A stretch of 14,627 nucleotides of DNA from JBQCHF01 sp051954955 (GCA_051954955.1 JBQCHF010000036.1:1-14627); one strand, 5' to 3'. Shown: positions 1 through 7,296, counted from the first letter of the stretch. Program-made: numbers and translations. Notes: generated by a model not told the origin, from the sequence alone.

Positions 1-384
1 GCCGTCGACACCTACGAACCCAGCCAAGCCATCCGCGACTTCGCCATGACCAAGTACGAACGCTGCTCCACCCCCGGCTGCACCAACCCGGCCACCCGCT
101 GCGACCTCGACCACGAGAAAGCCCACGCCGACGGCGGCGCCACCGCCGCCGACAACCTCCCGCCCCGCTGCCGGTTCTGCCACATCCTCAAGACCATGGG
201 CATCACCAGCATCGACAGCGAACGGGACGAGCACGGCGAGACCCGCCGAGTCCTCCGCATGCCCAGCGGCCACACTTACCCCCTCACCGACCCACCCCTC
301 ACCGAACAGGGCACCCTCGACGCACCAGGCGACACGGCCACCGGGTGGGCGGGCGGCGACCAGGACGAGGAGATCCCCTTCTAG
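1..384 (+). CDS. HNH endonuclease-like protein (DUF222/13E12 repeat type), C-terminal part
   Basis: The reading frame is open from the first base to a TAG stop, so the protein begins outside the window and only about 127 C-terminal residues are seen. They carry an HNH nuclease signature: paired Cys in RCSTPGC (22 and 27), C34, then DLDH (35-38), Asn52 and a closing CRFCH (57-61). This is the C-terminal pattern of actinobacterial proteins with an N-terminal DUF222 domain, often called 13E12 repeat proteins, which are usually 400-500 residues and often present in many copies per genome. Their biological role is not settled; DNA cleavage is inferred from the fold. An acidic tail follows (GGDQDEEIPF). 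One oddity is CRFCH where relatives I recall have CRxHH, although the final His is kept. The next gene is convergent and ends 15 bp away, with no clear terminator between them. Confidence 0.85.
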   Translation, partial: AVDTYEPSQAIRDFAMTKYERCSTPGCTNPATRCDLDHEKAHADGGATAADNLPPRCRFCHILKTMGITSIDSERDEHGETRRVLRMPSGHTYPLTDPPLTEQGTLDAPGDTATGWAGGDQDEEIPF

Positions 385-399
385 GGCGATGAATCGTGG

Positions 400-3300
400 C
401 TACACGCCGATCGCGGTACAGGTGCCCGCGCACACGGCGGCCGCCCAGACGGCATCGGTCAGCCCGTCCAGCTCGGTCGAGGCCACCAGGCGCAGGCCGC
501 TGGGTCCCACCGCGGTGACCGGACCGCTCGGCGTGGCCGCCCCGGTCGGCGCGCTCGTCGCTCCCGCGGTCGGGCTGCTCGACGGGCTCGTAGCGCCGCC
601 GGACCCGGAGCCGCCCGAGCCGCTGGAGGGGCTGTTCGTGGGCGCGCTGCTGGCCCTCGGCACCGCACCGCCGGCCGCGCTCTGCACGGTGAGGGCGCCG
701 GAGAGGACCTGGCTGGCGGTGCCGGGCACGGCGTAGACGGCCACGTCGTAGCGGCCGGCCGCGCTCGGGTTGGTCCGGAACACCAGCTGGCTGGTCGAGT
801 TGCCGGGCAGGACCGTCACCGGGGCGCCGCCGACGAGGACGGACACGCCGGTCGGCAGCGCGCTGCCGGTCAGCGAGACCAGGTCTCCCCCGGCCGTGGA
901 CACCACGTTCGGGGTCAGACTGGTGATGCCGAACACACCGGTCCCGGGGTAAGTGGTTCCCCCCGAGCCCCCAGAACCCGAGCCGCCAGAACCCGAACCA
1001 CCAGAACCCGAGCTGCCGCTGCCCCCAGGGGCGGGGAACCCGCCCGGGGCGGGAGCCGGCGCCGACGTGGCCGTCGACGTCGCGGTGGCGGTGGCCGTCG
1101 CGGTGGCGCGCGCCGTGGGCGCGGCCGTCGCGGTCGCCGTGGCCCGCGCGGTGGGAGCCGCGGTGGCGGTGGGCGAGGACGTCACCGCGCCGGTGGGGGC
1201 AGGACCCGCTCCCGAGCCGCTGCTCGGGGGAGCGCTGGGCGACGCGCCGGTCGGTGCGCCCGAGCCGCCGGGGGCGGTCGTTGCTGCACCCGTCGGGCCC
1301 GCGGACGTGCTGGGGCTGCTCGAGGCCGTCGGCGCCGATCCTGCCCCCGGGGCCGGCGCGCTGCTCGACGTCGGCGCGCCGCTCGACGTCGGCGCGCTGC
1401 TCGACGTGGGAGCTGCACTCGACGTGGGCGCTGCACTCGACGTCGGGGCCGGCGTGCTGCCCGAGCCAGCCGCGGCGGCCACCGGCAGGACCGCGACCGC
1501 CGGACGACCGATCGGAGCGCCGTCGGAGATCAGCTGGCTGAGCAAGGCGAACTGCCCGGCCGGCAGGGTGAGGCCCACCTCGGCGCGGGCGCCGTCGGCC
1601 GTCGGAGTCCCGGTCACCGGCACGGTGACCGAGCCGTCGTCGCCAGTGGTGACCTCCCCGTCGGCACCGATGATCGGCACCCCGGACACCGCCCAGGTCC
1701 GCCCGTTCTGCCGGTAGGCCAGGGTGAGCTTCATGGCCAGGCTGCCGGCCGGCGCGTCCCCGGTCGCCGTCACGGCGATGCTGCCGGCCTGCCCGGCGAG
1801 CAGCCCGCTCCCGGCGTCGACCTGGTAGGTCAGCGCCCCGGCCAGCAGGCGCGCGGCGGAGAGCCGTCCACCGGAGACGGACAGCCCGGCCAGGCCGGCC
1901 GGGTGGTCCGCGGTCGACATCAGGCGGGTACGCAGGTCCTGCGGGGTCAGCGACGGGTCGCTCTGCCTTAGCATCGCGGCTGCGGCGGCCACCAGCGGCG
2001 AGGCGATGGACGTCCCGGACACCAGGGAGTAGCCGCCGGACAGGTCGGTGGTCACCACGTTCACCCCGGGGGCGAACAGGTCCACGCTGGTGGCCCCCCA
2101 CGCGCTGAAGGAGGCGCGGGTGTCCGCCGCCGTGGACGCGCCGACGGTGACGACGTTGGCGTCGGTGAGGCTGGCGGGGTACATCGGGCTGGCGTCCCGG
2201 TTCGCGTTGTCGTTGCCGGCGGCCACGACGAACAGCACGCCCTTGCTGCGCGCGTAGGCGACCGCACTCTCCAGCGCGGCCAGCGAGGCCGCGTCCAGGG
2301 ACCCGCCGAAGCTGCCGTTGATGACCTTGGCGCCGTGGTCCACCGCGTAGTAGATCGCCTGGTTCACCAGGGCCATGTTGACCGTGGTGCCCGAGCCGAC
2401 CACCAGCGGCATGACGACGGCCCGCGGAGCCAGCCCGCTCGCCCCGATCCCGTTGTCCACCCGGGCGGCGATCGAACCGGCCACGCCGGTGCCGTGCTCG
2501 CTGCCGGAGCCGTTGGTCACGTCGGCGCTGTTGGCGTAGAAGTTCCAGCCGTGGCAGTCCCCGGCGTAGCCGTCGTGGTCCGTGTCGGCACCCCCGCAGG
2601 CCTCGTCCGGGTTGGTCCACAGGGCGCCGGCCAGGTCCGGGTGCGAGGCGACGCCGGTGTCGATCACCGCCACCACCGCGCCGGCGCCGGTGGTGCGCGT
2701 CCACGCCGAGAGCGCGCCGACGTCGGCGCCAGCCACCGCCGTCTGCCCGTAGGCGCTGCCGGTGTTCTGCAGGTGCCAGGCGTAGCCCCAGTAGGGGTCG
2801 CTGGGCGAGGACAGGGACGCCACCGGCACGCTGGCCGTGGTCGCCACCGCCGCCACCCCCGGCTGTCCGGCGACCTGCGACGCCGAGAGCGAGGTCGCCA
2901 CCAGCACCCGTCCGTCGCGCATCGGCTGGGCCGTGTGCACCCAGGCTTGGGCGGCGAACCAGGCGGCCGCGGCGCGCACCGACGACGGGTCCCCGGCCTG
3001 AGCTGTGCTGCCAGGAGCCGTGTTCTCAGGAGCCGTGTTCTCGGGAGCCGCGCCGGCGTAGGGCTGCGGGGCACCCTGGTGGGCGCCGACGGCGACCGGC
3101 AGCGAGCGCGCGCCGACGATCCACGCCAGCCGGCCCTCGTCGTCCAGGCCCAGCGCGCCCTTCGCGCCCAGCACCTGCTGGGCGCGGACCAGCAGCGCCG
3201 GGTCCAGGTGCGCCGGGCGGGCCGCGTCCCGGGAGGCCCGGGGTGCGACCCGTCCGGTGGAGCTGCTGGAGCCGGTACTGGTGCCGACCTGCCGCAGCAG

Positions 3301-3498
3301 GTCCGGGCTGGGGGTGACCAGCAGCCGCTGGTAGCCGTCGTGGACGTCGGCCACCCGCCAGGCGTCGATCCGCCGCGGCGCGTCGGCGCGGTGCAGGACG
3401 ACGACGCTGCCAGCGCCCACGGTCAGCGCGGCAGCCACGGCGGCGGCCAGCACGGGGCGGGGGGCTGCGAGGCGGGGGGCACGGAGGCGGCGCGGCAC
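400..3498 (-). CDS. Secreted subtilisin-like serine protease (S8 family) with repetitive linkers and an IPT/TIG-like domain
   Basis: This is a 1032-residue exported endopeptidase. Residues 1-40 form a signal peptide with an Arg-rich start and an Ala/Val hydrophobic core. About 50-230 looks like a propeptide ending in a subtilisin-prodomain-like segment. The catalytic domain spans about 233-555: Asp280 (VVAVIDTG), His335 (EHGTGVAG), oxyanion Asn429 (VAAGND) and Ser497 (GTSIASP), so it should be active. C301 and C315 could form a disulfide. About 560-675 is a beta-rich region, 680-850 is low-complexity Pro/Ala/Ser/Thr then Gly/Ser, 853-937 resembles an IPT/TIG beta-sandwich, and a second Ser/Gly/Pro linker leads to a short C-terminal segment with two Cys (1023, 1027). 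The start is GTG, preceded by GAGGGA six bases upstream. There is no LPXTG motif or C-terminal membrane anchor, so release or non-covalent wall association is inferred. The substrate is unknown. Confidence 0.93.
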   Translation of the reverse strand: MPRRLRAPRLAAPRPVLAAAVAAALTVGAGSVVVLHRADAPRRIDAWRVADVHDGYQRLLVTPSPDLLRQVGTSTGSSSSTGRVAPRASRDAARPAHLDPALLVRAQQVLGAKGALGLDDEGRLAWIVGARSLPVAVGAHQGAPQPYAGAAPENTAPENTAPGSTAQAGDPSSVRAAAAWFAAQAWVHTAQPMRDGRVLVATSLSASQVAGQPGVAAVATTASVPVASLSSPSDPYWGYAWHLQNTGSAYGQTAVAGADVGALSAWTRTTGAGAVVAVIDTGVASHPDLAGALWTNPDEACGGADTDHDGYAGDCHGWNFYANSADVTNGSGSEHGTGVAGSIAARVDNGIGASGLAPRAVVMPLVVGSGTTVNMALVNQAIYYAVDHGAKVINGSFGGSLDAASLAALESAVAYARSKGVLFVVAAGNDNANRDASPMYPASLTDANVVTVGASTAADTRASFSAWGATSVDLFAPGVNVVTTDLSGGYSLVSGTSIASPLVAAAAAMLRQSDPSLTPQDLRTRLMSTADHPAGLAGLSVSGGRLSAARLLAGALTYQVDAGSGLLAGQAGSIAVTATGDAPAGSLAMKLTLAYRQNGRTWAVSGVPIIGADGEVTTGDDGSVTVPVTGTPTADGARAEVGLTLPAGQFALLSQLISDGAPIGRPAVAVLPVAAAAGSGSTPAPTSSAAPTSSAAPTSSSAPTSSGAPTSSSAPAPGAGSAPTASSSPSTSAGPTGAATTAPGGSGAPTGASPSAPPSSGSGAGPAPTGAVTSSPTATAAPTARATATATAAPTARATATATATATSTATSAPAPAPGGFPAPGGSGSSGSGGSGSGGSGSGGSGGTTYPGTGVFGITSLTPNVVSTAGGDLVSLTGSALPTGVSVLVGGAPVTVLPGNSTSQLVFRTNPSAAGRYDVAVYAVPGTASQVLSGALTVQSAAGGAVPRASSAPTNSPSSGSGGSGSGGATSPSSSPTAGATSAPTGAATPSGPVTAVGPSGLRLVASTELDGLTDAVWAAAVCAGTCTAIGV
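958..1032 (-). repeat. Gly/Ser-rich linker repeat within the protease gene
   Basis: Short repeats of the type CCAGAACCCGAGC code for a GGSGS-like flexible linker (protease residues about 823-847). It joins the Thr/Ala-rich stalk to the IPT/TIG-like domain. The repetition is visible in both DNA and protein and is a probable place for length variation between strains. Confidence 0.7.
1087..1158 (-). repeat. Two tandem 36-bp units coding for a Thr/Ala-rich 12-mer
   Basis: The 12-residue peptide APTARATATATA occurs twice back to back (protease residues 781-792 and 793-804). The two 36-bp DNA units differ at seven positions, all third codon positions, so the encoded peptides are identical. It sits in a longer Thr/Ala/Pro stalk of the kind that is often glycosylated or wall-spanning in secreted actinobacterial proteins; that role is an inference. 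Confidence 0.75.
1358..1447 (-). repeat. Five tandem 18-bp units coding for an APTSS(A/S/G) hexapeptide
   Basis: Five consecutive 18-bp units, for example GCGCTGCTCGACGTCGGC, code for the hexapeptide APTSS plus one variable residue around protease residues 685-714. Units differ by one to several bases. The array begins the long disordered linker that follows the protease and beta-rich domains, and its copy number may vary between strains. Confidence 0.8.
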
Positions 3499-3631
3499 GT
3501 CCGATCCCTCGGCAGCCGCAGGAGCCGTGTTGACGCCGCGGCCCTACCTGGACCGCAGCCTCCCCCGTCCGGCACTCACCGCGCGGACTATGCCGCCCGG
3601 GCCGAATGGCCCAGCGGAGGGTGCGCAGGTC

Positions 3632-4654
3632 CTACGCGTGCACCGGCTGCCCGTCAGCGGCCCGGGAACCGGGGTCGGCCGAGCCGTAGCGGTGGGCGAA
3701 GCGGACCGAGGCGGTAGGCGGTGGGCCGAGGTGCACCACGACGCGGCAGCCGGGGTCGCCGACGGCGATGCGCTCCTCGAGCACCACGGCCGCCCCCTGG
3801 TCGCTGTTGCGCGCGGCGATGCCCCCGAACACCGAGCTGGTCATCCGGCACAGCGCGGGGGCCTTGCGCACGACGTCGCCGAAGGGGCACCGCCGGTTGA
3901 CCAGCACGATCCGGTCGGCGTCGATCTCCAGGACCGAGAACTCGCCGTCGATGGCGTGCTTGAGCCGCACGTAGCAGTCGGCCAGCTGCTTCGGTGTGAG
4001 CCGCTCCGCCAGTCCCCGCGCGGCGCGGTAGGCGGCCTCCATCTGGCCGCCGACCGCGGTGCCGACCTCGGCGACCACCCGCTCCCCCACGGCCGGGCCG
4101 GCGGTGTGCTCGACCGCCTGGGACAGCTGCACGACCAGCGCCCGCAGGAACGACTCCTTGCCGAACGCTCCGTCCGGGCCGGCCTCCTCCAGCGACGGCA
4201 GCGGCGACGTCGGCGGCGGCAGGACCGGAAAGCTGGGCGATGCGGTCCGGCGCACCGGCAGGCGGGCCCGGACGTGCGTGCCGCCCGCTCGTCGGGCCAC
4301 CACCTCGAGCTCGCGAGCGAGGTGGCTGACCAGGTAGAGCCCGCGGCCGCCCTCGCCGTCGAGGTCGGGCAGGTCATCCTCGCCCCGCAGCACCGGAGAG
4401 GGAGCCGAGGAGGGGTCGAGGCTGAAGCCGGGGCCCAGGTCCAGGACCTCCAGCTCGGGCTCCTCCTCCACCCAGCTCAGGCGCACCCAGACCGGCCCGT
4501 CGGCGTGCTCCACCGCGTTGGCCAGCAGCTCCTGCACCACCAGCTCGGCCTCGAACGGCTCGCCGTCCTCGCCGTGCCGCACGAGGTAGTCGCGGACGTG
4601 CCGGCGCAGCGCGGAGACCTCGGCCTCGTCGTCACCGGTGAGGTACCAGTCCAT
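3632..4654 (-). CDS. Histidine-kinase-like ATPase (RsbW-type) fused to a MetOD1-like cysteine-containing output domain
   Basis: This is a 340-residue cytoplasmic regulatory protein. Residues 1-135 form a GHKL/HATPase_c domain: N-box Glu42 and Asn46 in QELLANAVEHA, G1 box DLGPG (72-76) and G2 box GEGGRGLYLVSHL (100-112). That resembles anti-sigma factor serine kinases of the RsbW/SpoIIAB class. A Pro-rich linker (about 138-155) leads to a C-terminal domain (165-312) with NRRCPFGDVV, APALCRMTSSVFGG and GDPGCRV. This matches my recollection of 'methanogen output domain 1' found in actinobacterial regulators; that assignment is from memory. Cys227, 256, 269 and 303 could bind a metal or cofactor, but this is a guess. 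I chose the ATG at 4654 because homology begins there; a longer frame continues upstream but is Arg-rich and non-homologous. No sigma factor or anti-sigma antagonist gene is adjacent. It diverges from the helicase gene. Confidence 0.82.
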   Translation of the reverse strand: MDWYLTGDDEAEVSALRRHVRDYLVRHGEDGEPFEAELVVQELLANAVEHADGPVWVRLSWVEEEPELEVLDLGPGFSLDPSSAPSPVLRGEDDLPDLDGEGGRGLYLVSHLARELEVVARRAGGTHVRARLPVRRTASPSFPVLPPPTSPLPSLEEAGPDGAFGKESFLRALVVQLSQAVEHTAGPAVGERVVAEVGTAVGGQMEAAYRAARGLAERLTPKQLADCYVRLKHAIDGEFSVLEIDADRIVLVNRRCPFGDVVRKAPALCRMTSSVFGGIAARNSDQGAAVVLEERIAVGDPGCRVVVHLGPPPTASVRFAHRYGSADPGSRAADGQPVHA

Positions 4655-4971
4655 CGGAAGTTCTCGGCCCGCCCTCGAGAGGAGTCGCCGGCCATATGCC
4701 CGCTGAGCCGGTCGGCGAGGTGCGGGGACCCGCACCCGCTCGATTGTCCCTCCTGTCCCGCCAGGTCGGCACCGTTGCCGCGCAGCCCGGCCCGCCACGG
4801 CGCGGCGGGGCCGGGCGATCGGCCGGTCCGGTAGGGTGGGTGTGCCGTTCCGGCGCAGGGACCGCGGCCCGACCGCGACGCCCCGCCCGGAAGAGCCGGA
4901 CTTCCCGGCCGACCTGCGCACCCGCCGCGACTCCTCGCGTGCGGCCGCGGTCCCCCGACAGAGAGCTCTAT
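4655..4971. promoter_or_regulatory. Divergent 317-bp region between the ATPase and helicase genes
   Basis: No convincing gene lies here. Open frames cross it on both strands, but their translations are Arg/Pro/Gly-rich shadow sequence. It should hold promoters for both neighbours. The clearest elements are a 16-bp dyad at 4720-4735, 66 bases upstream of the ATPase start, and a TAGGGT hexamer at 4832-4837 that fits a TANNNT -10 box on the + strand, though I see no good -35 at the right spacing. If TAGGGT is used, the helicase would have a leader of roughly 130 bases; long leaders are known for some DEAD-box helicase mRNAs. Confidence 0.45.
4720..4735. promoter_or_regulatory. 16-bp dyad GTGCGGG-GA-CCCGCAC, possible operator
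   Basis: Seven-base arms are perfectly complementary around a two-base centre. It lies in the divergent region, closer to the ATPase gene. The spacing is too tight for a good RNA hairpin, so a protein-binding dyad is more likely if it is functional. GC-rich DNA yields such dyads by chance, so confidence is low. Confidence 0.3.
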
Positions 4972-6366
4972 GTGACTGCTTCCCCCGACGCCGCGCGCCC
5001 CGCGCGCGAGCGCACCCCGTCCTCCGCCCCCGGCACCGACCGCCCGGCGCGCCGCCGGCGGCCGCGTCGCCGGCCGGCATCGGCTGCCGCGCAGAACGCT
5101 GCCGCCGGCGTCCGCACCCCGGCCGCTCCGACGCCCCGGCGGACCGCCGCCAGCGCGCCCACCGCGCCCACGGCTCCGGCCGCTACCGCACCCACCTCCG
5201 CCGTGACCGGCGACGCCCCCGCCTTCGCCGACCTCGGCGTGCCGGCCCCGCTGGTGGCCGCCCTGGCCGCGGACGGCATCACCACCGCCTTCCCGGTGCA
5301 GGCCGCCACGCTGCCGGACAGCCTGGCCGGGCGCGACGTGCTCGGCCGCGGGCGCACCGGCTCGGGCAAGACCCTGGCGTTCGCCGTGCCGGTGGTCGCC
5401 CGCCTGTCCGGCGGTGGCCGCCCGCGCGCCCGCCGTCCCCGTGCCCTGGTGCTGCTGCCGACCCGCGAGCTGGCCAGCCAGGTCGCCGCCTCCGTCGAGC
5501 CGCTCGCCGCAGCCGCCGGTCTGCGGGTGGCCGTGGTCTTCGGCGGCGTGCCGCAGAAGCGACAGGTCACCGCGCTGCAGAACGGCGTCGACGTGCTGGT
5601 GGCCTGCCCCGGCCGCCTCGACGACCTGGTCAAGCAGGGCCACTGCGTCCTGGACGCGGTCGAGATCACCGTGCTGGACGAGGCCGACCACATGGCCGAC
5701 CTCGGCTTCCTGCCCGTGGTCCGCCGGCTGCTGGACGCCACCCCCGCGGACGGCCAGCGGCTGCTGTTCTCGGCCACCCTCGACAACGACGTGCAGGTGC
5801 TGGTGCGCCGCTACCTGCACGACCCGGCGCAGCACGCCGTCGAGCCGACCGCGGCGGGCCCGGCCGAGGGCGAGATGAGCCACCACGTCCTGCACGTGGC
5901 CGACGACGACAAGGCTGCCGTCGTGCGCACCCTCGCCCGCGGCGCGAGCCGGGCGGTGTTCTTCACCCGCACCAAGCACCGGGCCAAGCGGCTGGCCGCG
6001 CAGCTGAGCGCGGCCGGCATCCCCGCGGTCGACCTGCACGGCAACCTCGCCCAGAACGCCCGCGAGCGGAACCTCGCCGCGTTCCACGACGGCCGGGCCA
6101 GGGTCCTGGTGGCCACCGACATCGCCGCGCGCGGCATCCACGTGGACGAGGTCTCCCTGGTGGTGCACGTCGACCCGCCGGCCGAGCACAAGGCCTACCT
6201 GCACCGCTCCGGTCGCACCGCCCGCGCCGGCTCGGCCGGCCTGGTCGCCACCCTGGTCACCCCGGAGCAGCGCACCGAGGTGGCCCAGCTGCAGCGCAAG
6301 GCCGGGATCACCGCGCAGGTGCGCTCGGTCCGCGCGGGCGACGAGCTGGCCGAGCTCGCCGGCTGA
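4972..6366 (+). CDS. DEAD-box ATP-dependent RNA helicase
   Basis: This 464-residue protein unwinds RNA duplexes using ATP, in roles such as ribosome assembly, mRNA decay or cold adaptation. A disordered Ala/Pro/Arg-rich N-terminus (1-80) precedes the core. Q-motif: Phe85 and Gln110. Motif I: TGSGKT (129-134). Ia: PTRELA (163-168). II: DEAD (236-239). III: SAT (267-269). Then come motif V, ATDIAARGIH (381-390), and motif VI, HRSGRTARAG (411-420). All catalytic motifs are intact. There is no C-terminal DbpA-type RNA-binding domain; the protein stops soon after the core, which is typical of small actinobacterial members. The start is set at GTG 4972 because frames further upstream give Arg/Pro-rich non-homologous sequence; the ribosome site is weak (GAGAG). 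An ATG at 4970 is out of frame. The stop is 49 bp from the convergent SDR stop, with a strong hairpin there. Confidence 0.93.
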   Translation: MTASPDAARPARERTPSSAPGTDRPARRRRPRRRPASAAAQNAAAGVRTPAAPTPRRTAASAPTAPTAPAATAPTSAVTGDAPAFADLGVPAPLVAALAADGITTAFPVQAATLPDSLAGRDVLGRGRTGSGKTLAFAVPVVARLSGGGRPRARRPRALVLLPTRELASQVAASVEPLAAAAGLRVAVVFGGVPQKRQVTALQNGVDVLVACPGRLDDLVKQGHCVLDAVEITVLDEADHMADLGFLPVVRRLLDATPADGQRLLFSATLDNDVQVLVRRYLHDPAQHAVEPTAAGPAEGEMSHHVLHVADDDKAAVVRTLARGASRAVFFTRTKHRAKRLAAQLSAAGIPAVDLHGNLAQNARERNLAAFHDGRARVLVATDIAARGIHVDEVSLVVHVDPPAEHKAYLHRSGRTARAGSAGLVATLVTPEQRTEVAQLQRKAGITAQVRSVRAGDELAELAG

Positions 6367-6407
6367 GTCCGCGCCTCCCCCCGCGACGTGCCGCCCTCGA
6401 CCGGCAG

Positions 6408-6434
6408 GCGCGCCCTCAGGCGGTGAGGGCGCGC
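6408..6434. terminator. Perfect 11-bp hairpin between convergent genes, probable shared terminator
   Basis: Arms at 6408-6418 (GCGCGCCCTCA) and 6424-6434 (TGAGGGCGCGC) are perfect complements around a five-base loop GGCGG. It lies 42 bases after the helicase stop and contains the stop codon and last codons of the SDR gene. No T-run follows on either strand, but actinobacterial terminators often lack one. It could stop helicase transcripts and fold at the end of SDR mRNA; termination itself is inferred. Confidence 0.6.
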
Positions 6435-7276
6435 TCGGTCAGCGCGGTGCTGACCGCCAGCACCCGCGCCTGCCGGCGCCGGTCGGTCACGAACGCGGCG
6501 GCCGGGAAGCGCCCCTTCTTGTTCGCGAACCCCGCGGCCGACGGGCTCCAGTGCGCGTCGGTGAGCAGGCCGACGAGCTGGTCGGCGACCTGCTCGGGCT
6601 TGCGCTTGTTGCGGGTGAAGGGGAAGAACATCACCCGGGTGCTCAGCGGCAGCTCGCGCAGGATGCCGGTGTCGGCGTTGCCCGGGCCGTAGCCGAGTGC
6701 CGAGATGCCGTACCGGGCCCCGGCCTGGGCGGTGAGCAGGTCGTTCGCGGTCTGCGCCTGGCTGTGGCTCTCAAAGCCAGTGCGCGCGGTCACCTGGGCC
6801 AGGTCGTCGAACTCGAGCCGGGCCCGCTTGGGCATCTTCGGAGTCGACGCCGCGAGGTTCACCATCCGGGTGTCCGGGGTGAGCAGGCCGTGGCGCGCCG
6901 CTGCCTCGAGGAACACGAACCTGGACAGGTAGGAGACGGCGAAGTCCTTCTCCAGCCCCTCGGCGGTGTGCTCGGGGCGGGTGAGGAAGATGCCGACGGC
7001 GTGAACGAGGTAGTCGATCCGGTCGATGCGCCCGGCTAGCTCGTCCACGGCGGCCTCGACGTTGCGCATCAGGCTGAAGTCGGCCACGACCGACTCGAGC
7101 GAGCCGGGACCGGGCATGGCGGCCGAGCGCGCCACCAGCTCCTGCGCCTTGGCCGCCGACCGGCCGATGATGAGGACCCGCGCGCCGCGGGCGCGCAGCT
7201 GCAGCGCGGTGGCGGCGCCGATGCCGTTGGTGCCACCGGTGACCACGGCGGTCTTGCCCACGAGGGACTCGGACAT
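6416..7276 (-). CDS. SDR-family (Rossmann) protein lacking the usual YxxxK catalytic pair
   Basis: This is a 286-residue protein of the short-chain dehydrogenase/reductase superfamily. The nucleotide-binding loop TGGTNGIG (13-20) and GRS (38-40) suggest an NADP(H)-type site. Beta-4 carries HAVG (92-95) in place of NNAG. Ser144 sits at the usual catalytic Ser position, but aligning the helix that normally holds YxxSKxAN gives HSQAQTAN (171-178): His171 replaces Tyr and Gln175 replaces Lys. GPGNADTG (197-204) matches the later PG motif. The fold is clear, but classical oxidoreductase chemistry is doubtful; it may use another mechanism or be a nucleotide-sensing relative. The start is ATG 7276 because AAGGAG sits six bases upstream; the ATG at 7291 would place that site inside the gene. 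An operator-like dyad shared with marR lies 21 bases upstream of this start, which suggests MarR control. Confidence 0.88.
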   Translation of the reverse strand: MSESLVGKTAVVTGGTNGIGAATALQLRARGARVLIIGRSAAKAQELVARSAAMPGPGSLESVVADFSLMRNVEAAVDELAGRIDRIDYLVHAVGIFLTRPEHTAEGLEKDFAVSYLSRFVFLEAAARHGLLTPDTRMVNLAASTPKMPKRARLEFDDLAQVTARTGFESHSQAQTANDLLTAQAGARYGISALGYGPGNADTGILRELPLSTRVMFFPFTRNKRKPEQVADQLVGLLTDAHWSPSAAGFANKKGRFPAAAFVTDRRRQARVLAVSTALTERALTA

Positions 7277-7282
7277 GGGAGG

Positions 7283-7288
7283 CTCCTT
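7283..7288 (-). promoter_or_regulatory. Ribosome binding site AAGGAG that fixes the SDR start
   Basis: AAGGAG is six bases before the ATG at 7276. It favours that start over the in-frame ATG at 7291, which would have the site within the coding sequence and has no good site of its own. Confidence 0.8.
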
Positions 7289-7296
7289 CATTTCTC

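Noticed and set aside
958..1447. Repeat arrays read as CRISPR or minisatellite elements
   Set aside because: They are in-frame, codon-periodic and continuous with the protease reading frame, with no spacers, so they are protein linkers.
299..2704. An 801-codon minus-strand frame across the protease gene
   Set aside because: It is the same strand in a different frame from the protease, whose catalytic motifs are clear; the translation is Arg/Gly/Asp-rich nonsense.
4655..5080. N-terminal extension of the ATPase gene up to 5080
   Set aside because: The extra 142 residues are Arg/Gly/Ala-rich, overlap the helicase start antisense and have no homology; the ATPase domain begins at the ATG at 4654.
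4477..6204. A 575-codon minus-strand frame across the helicase
   Set aside because: It is antisense to an intact DEAD-box gene and lacks any domain.
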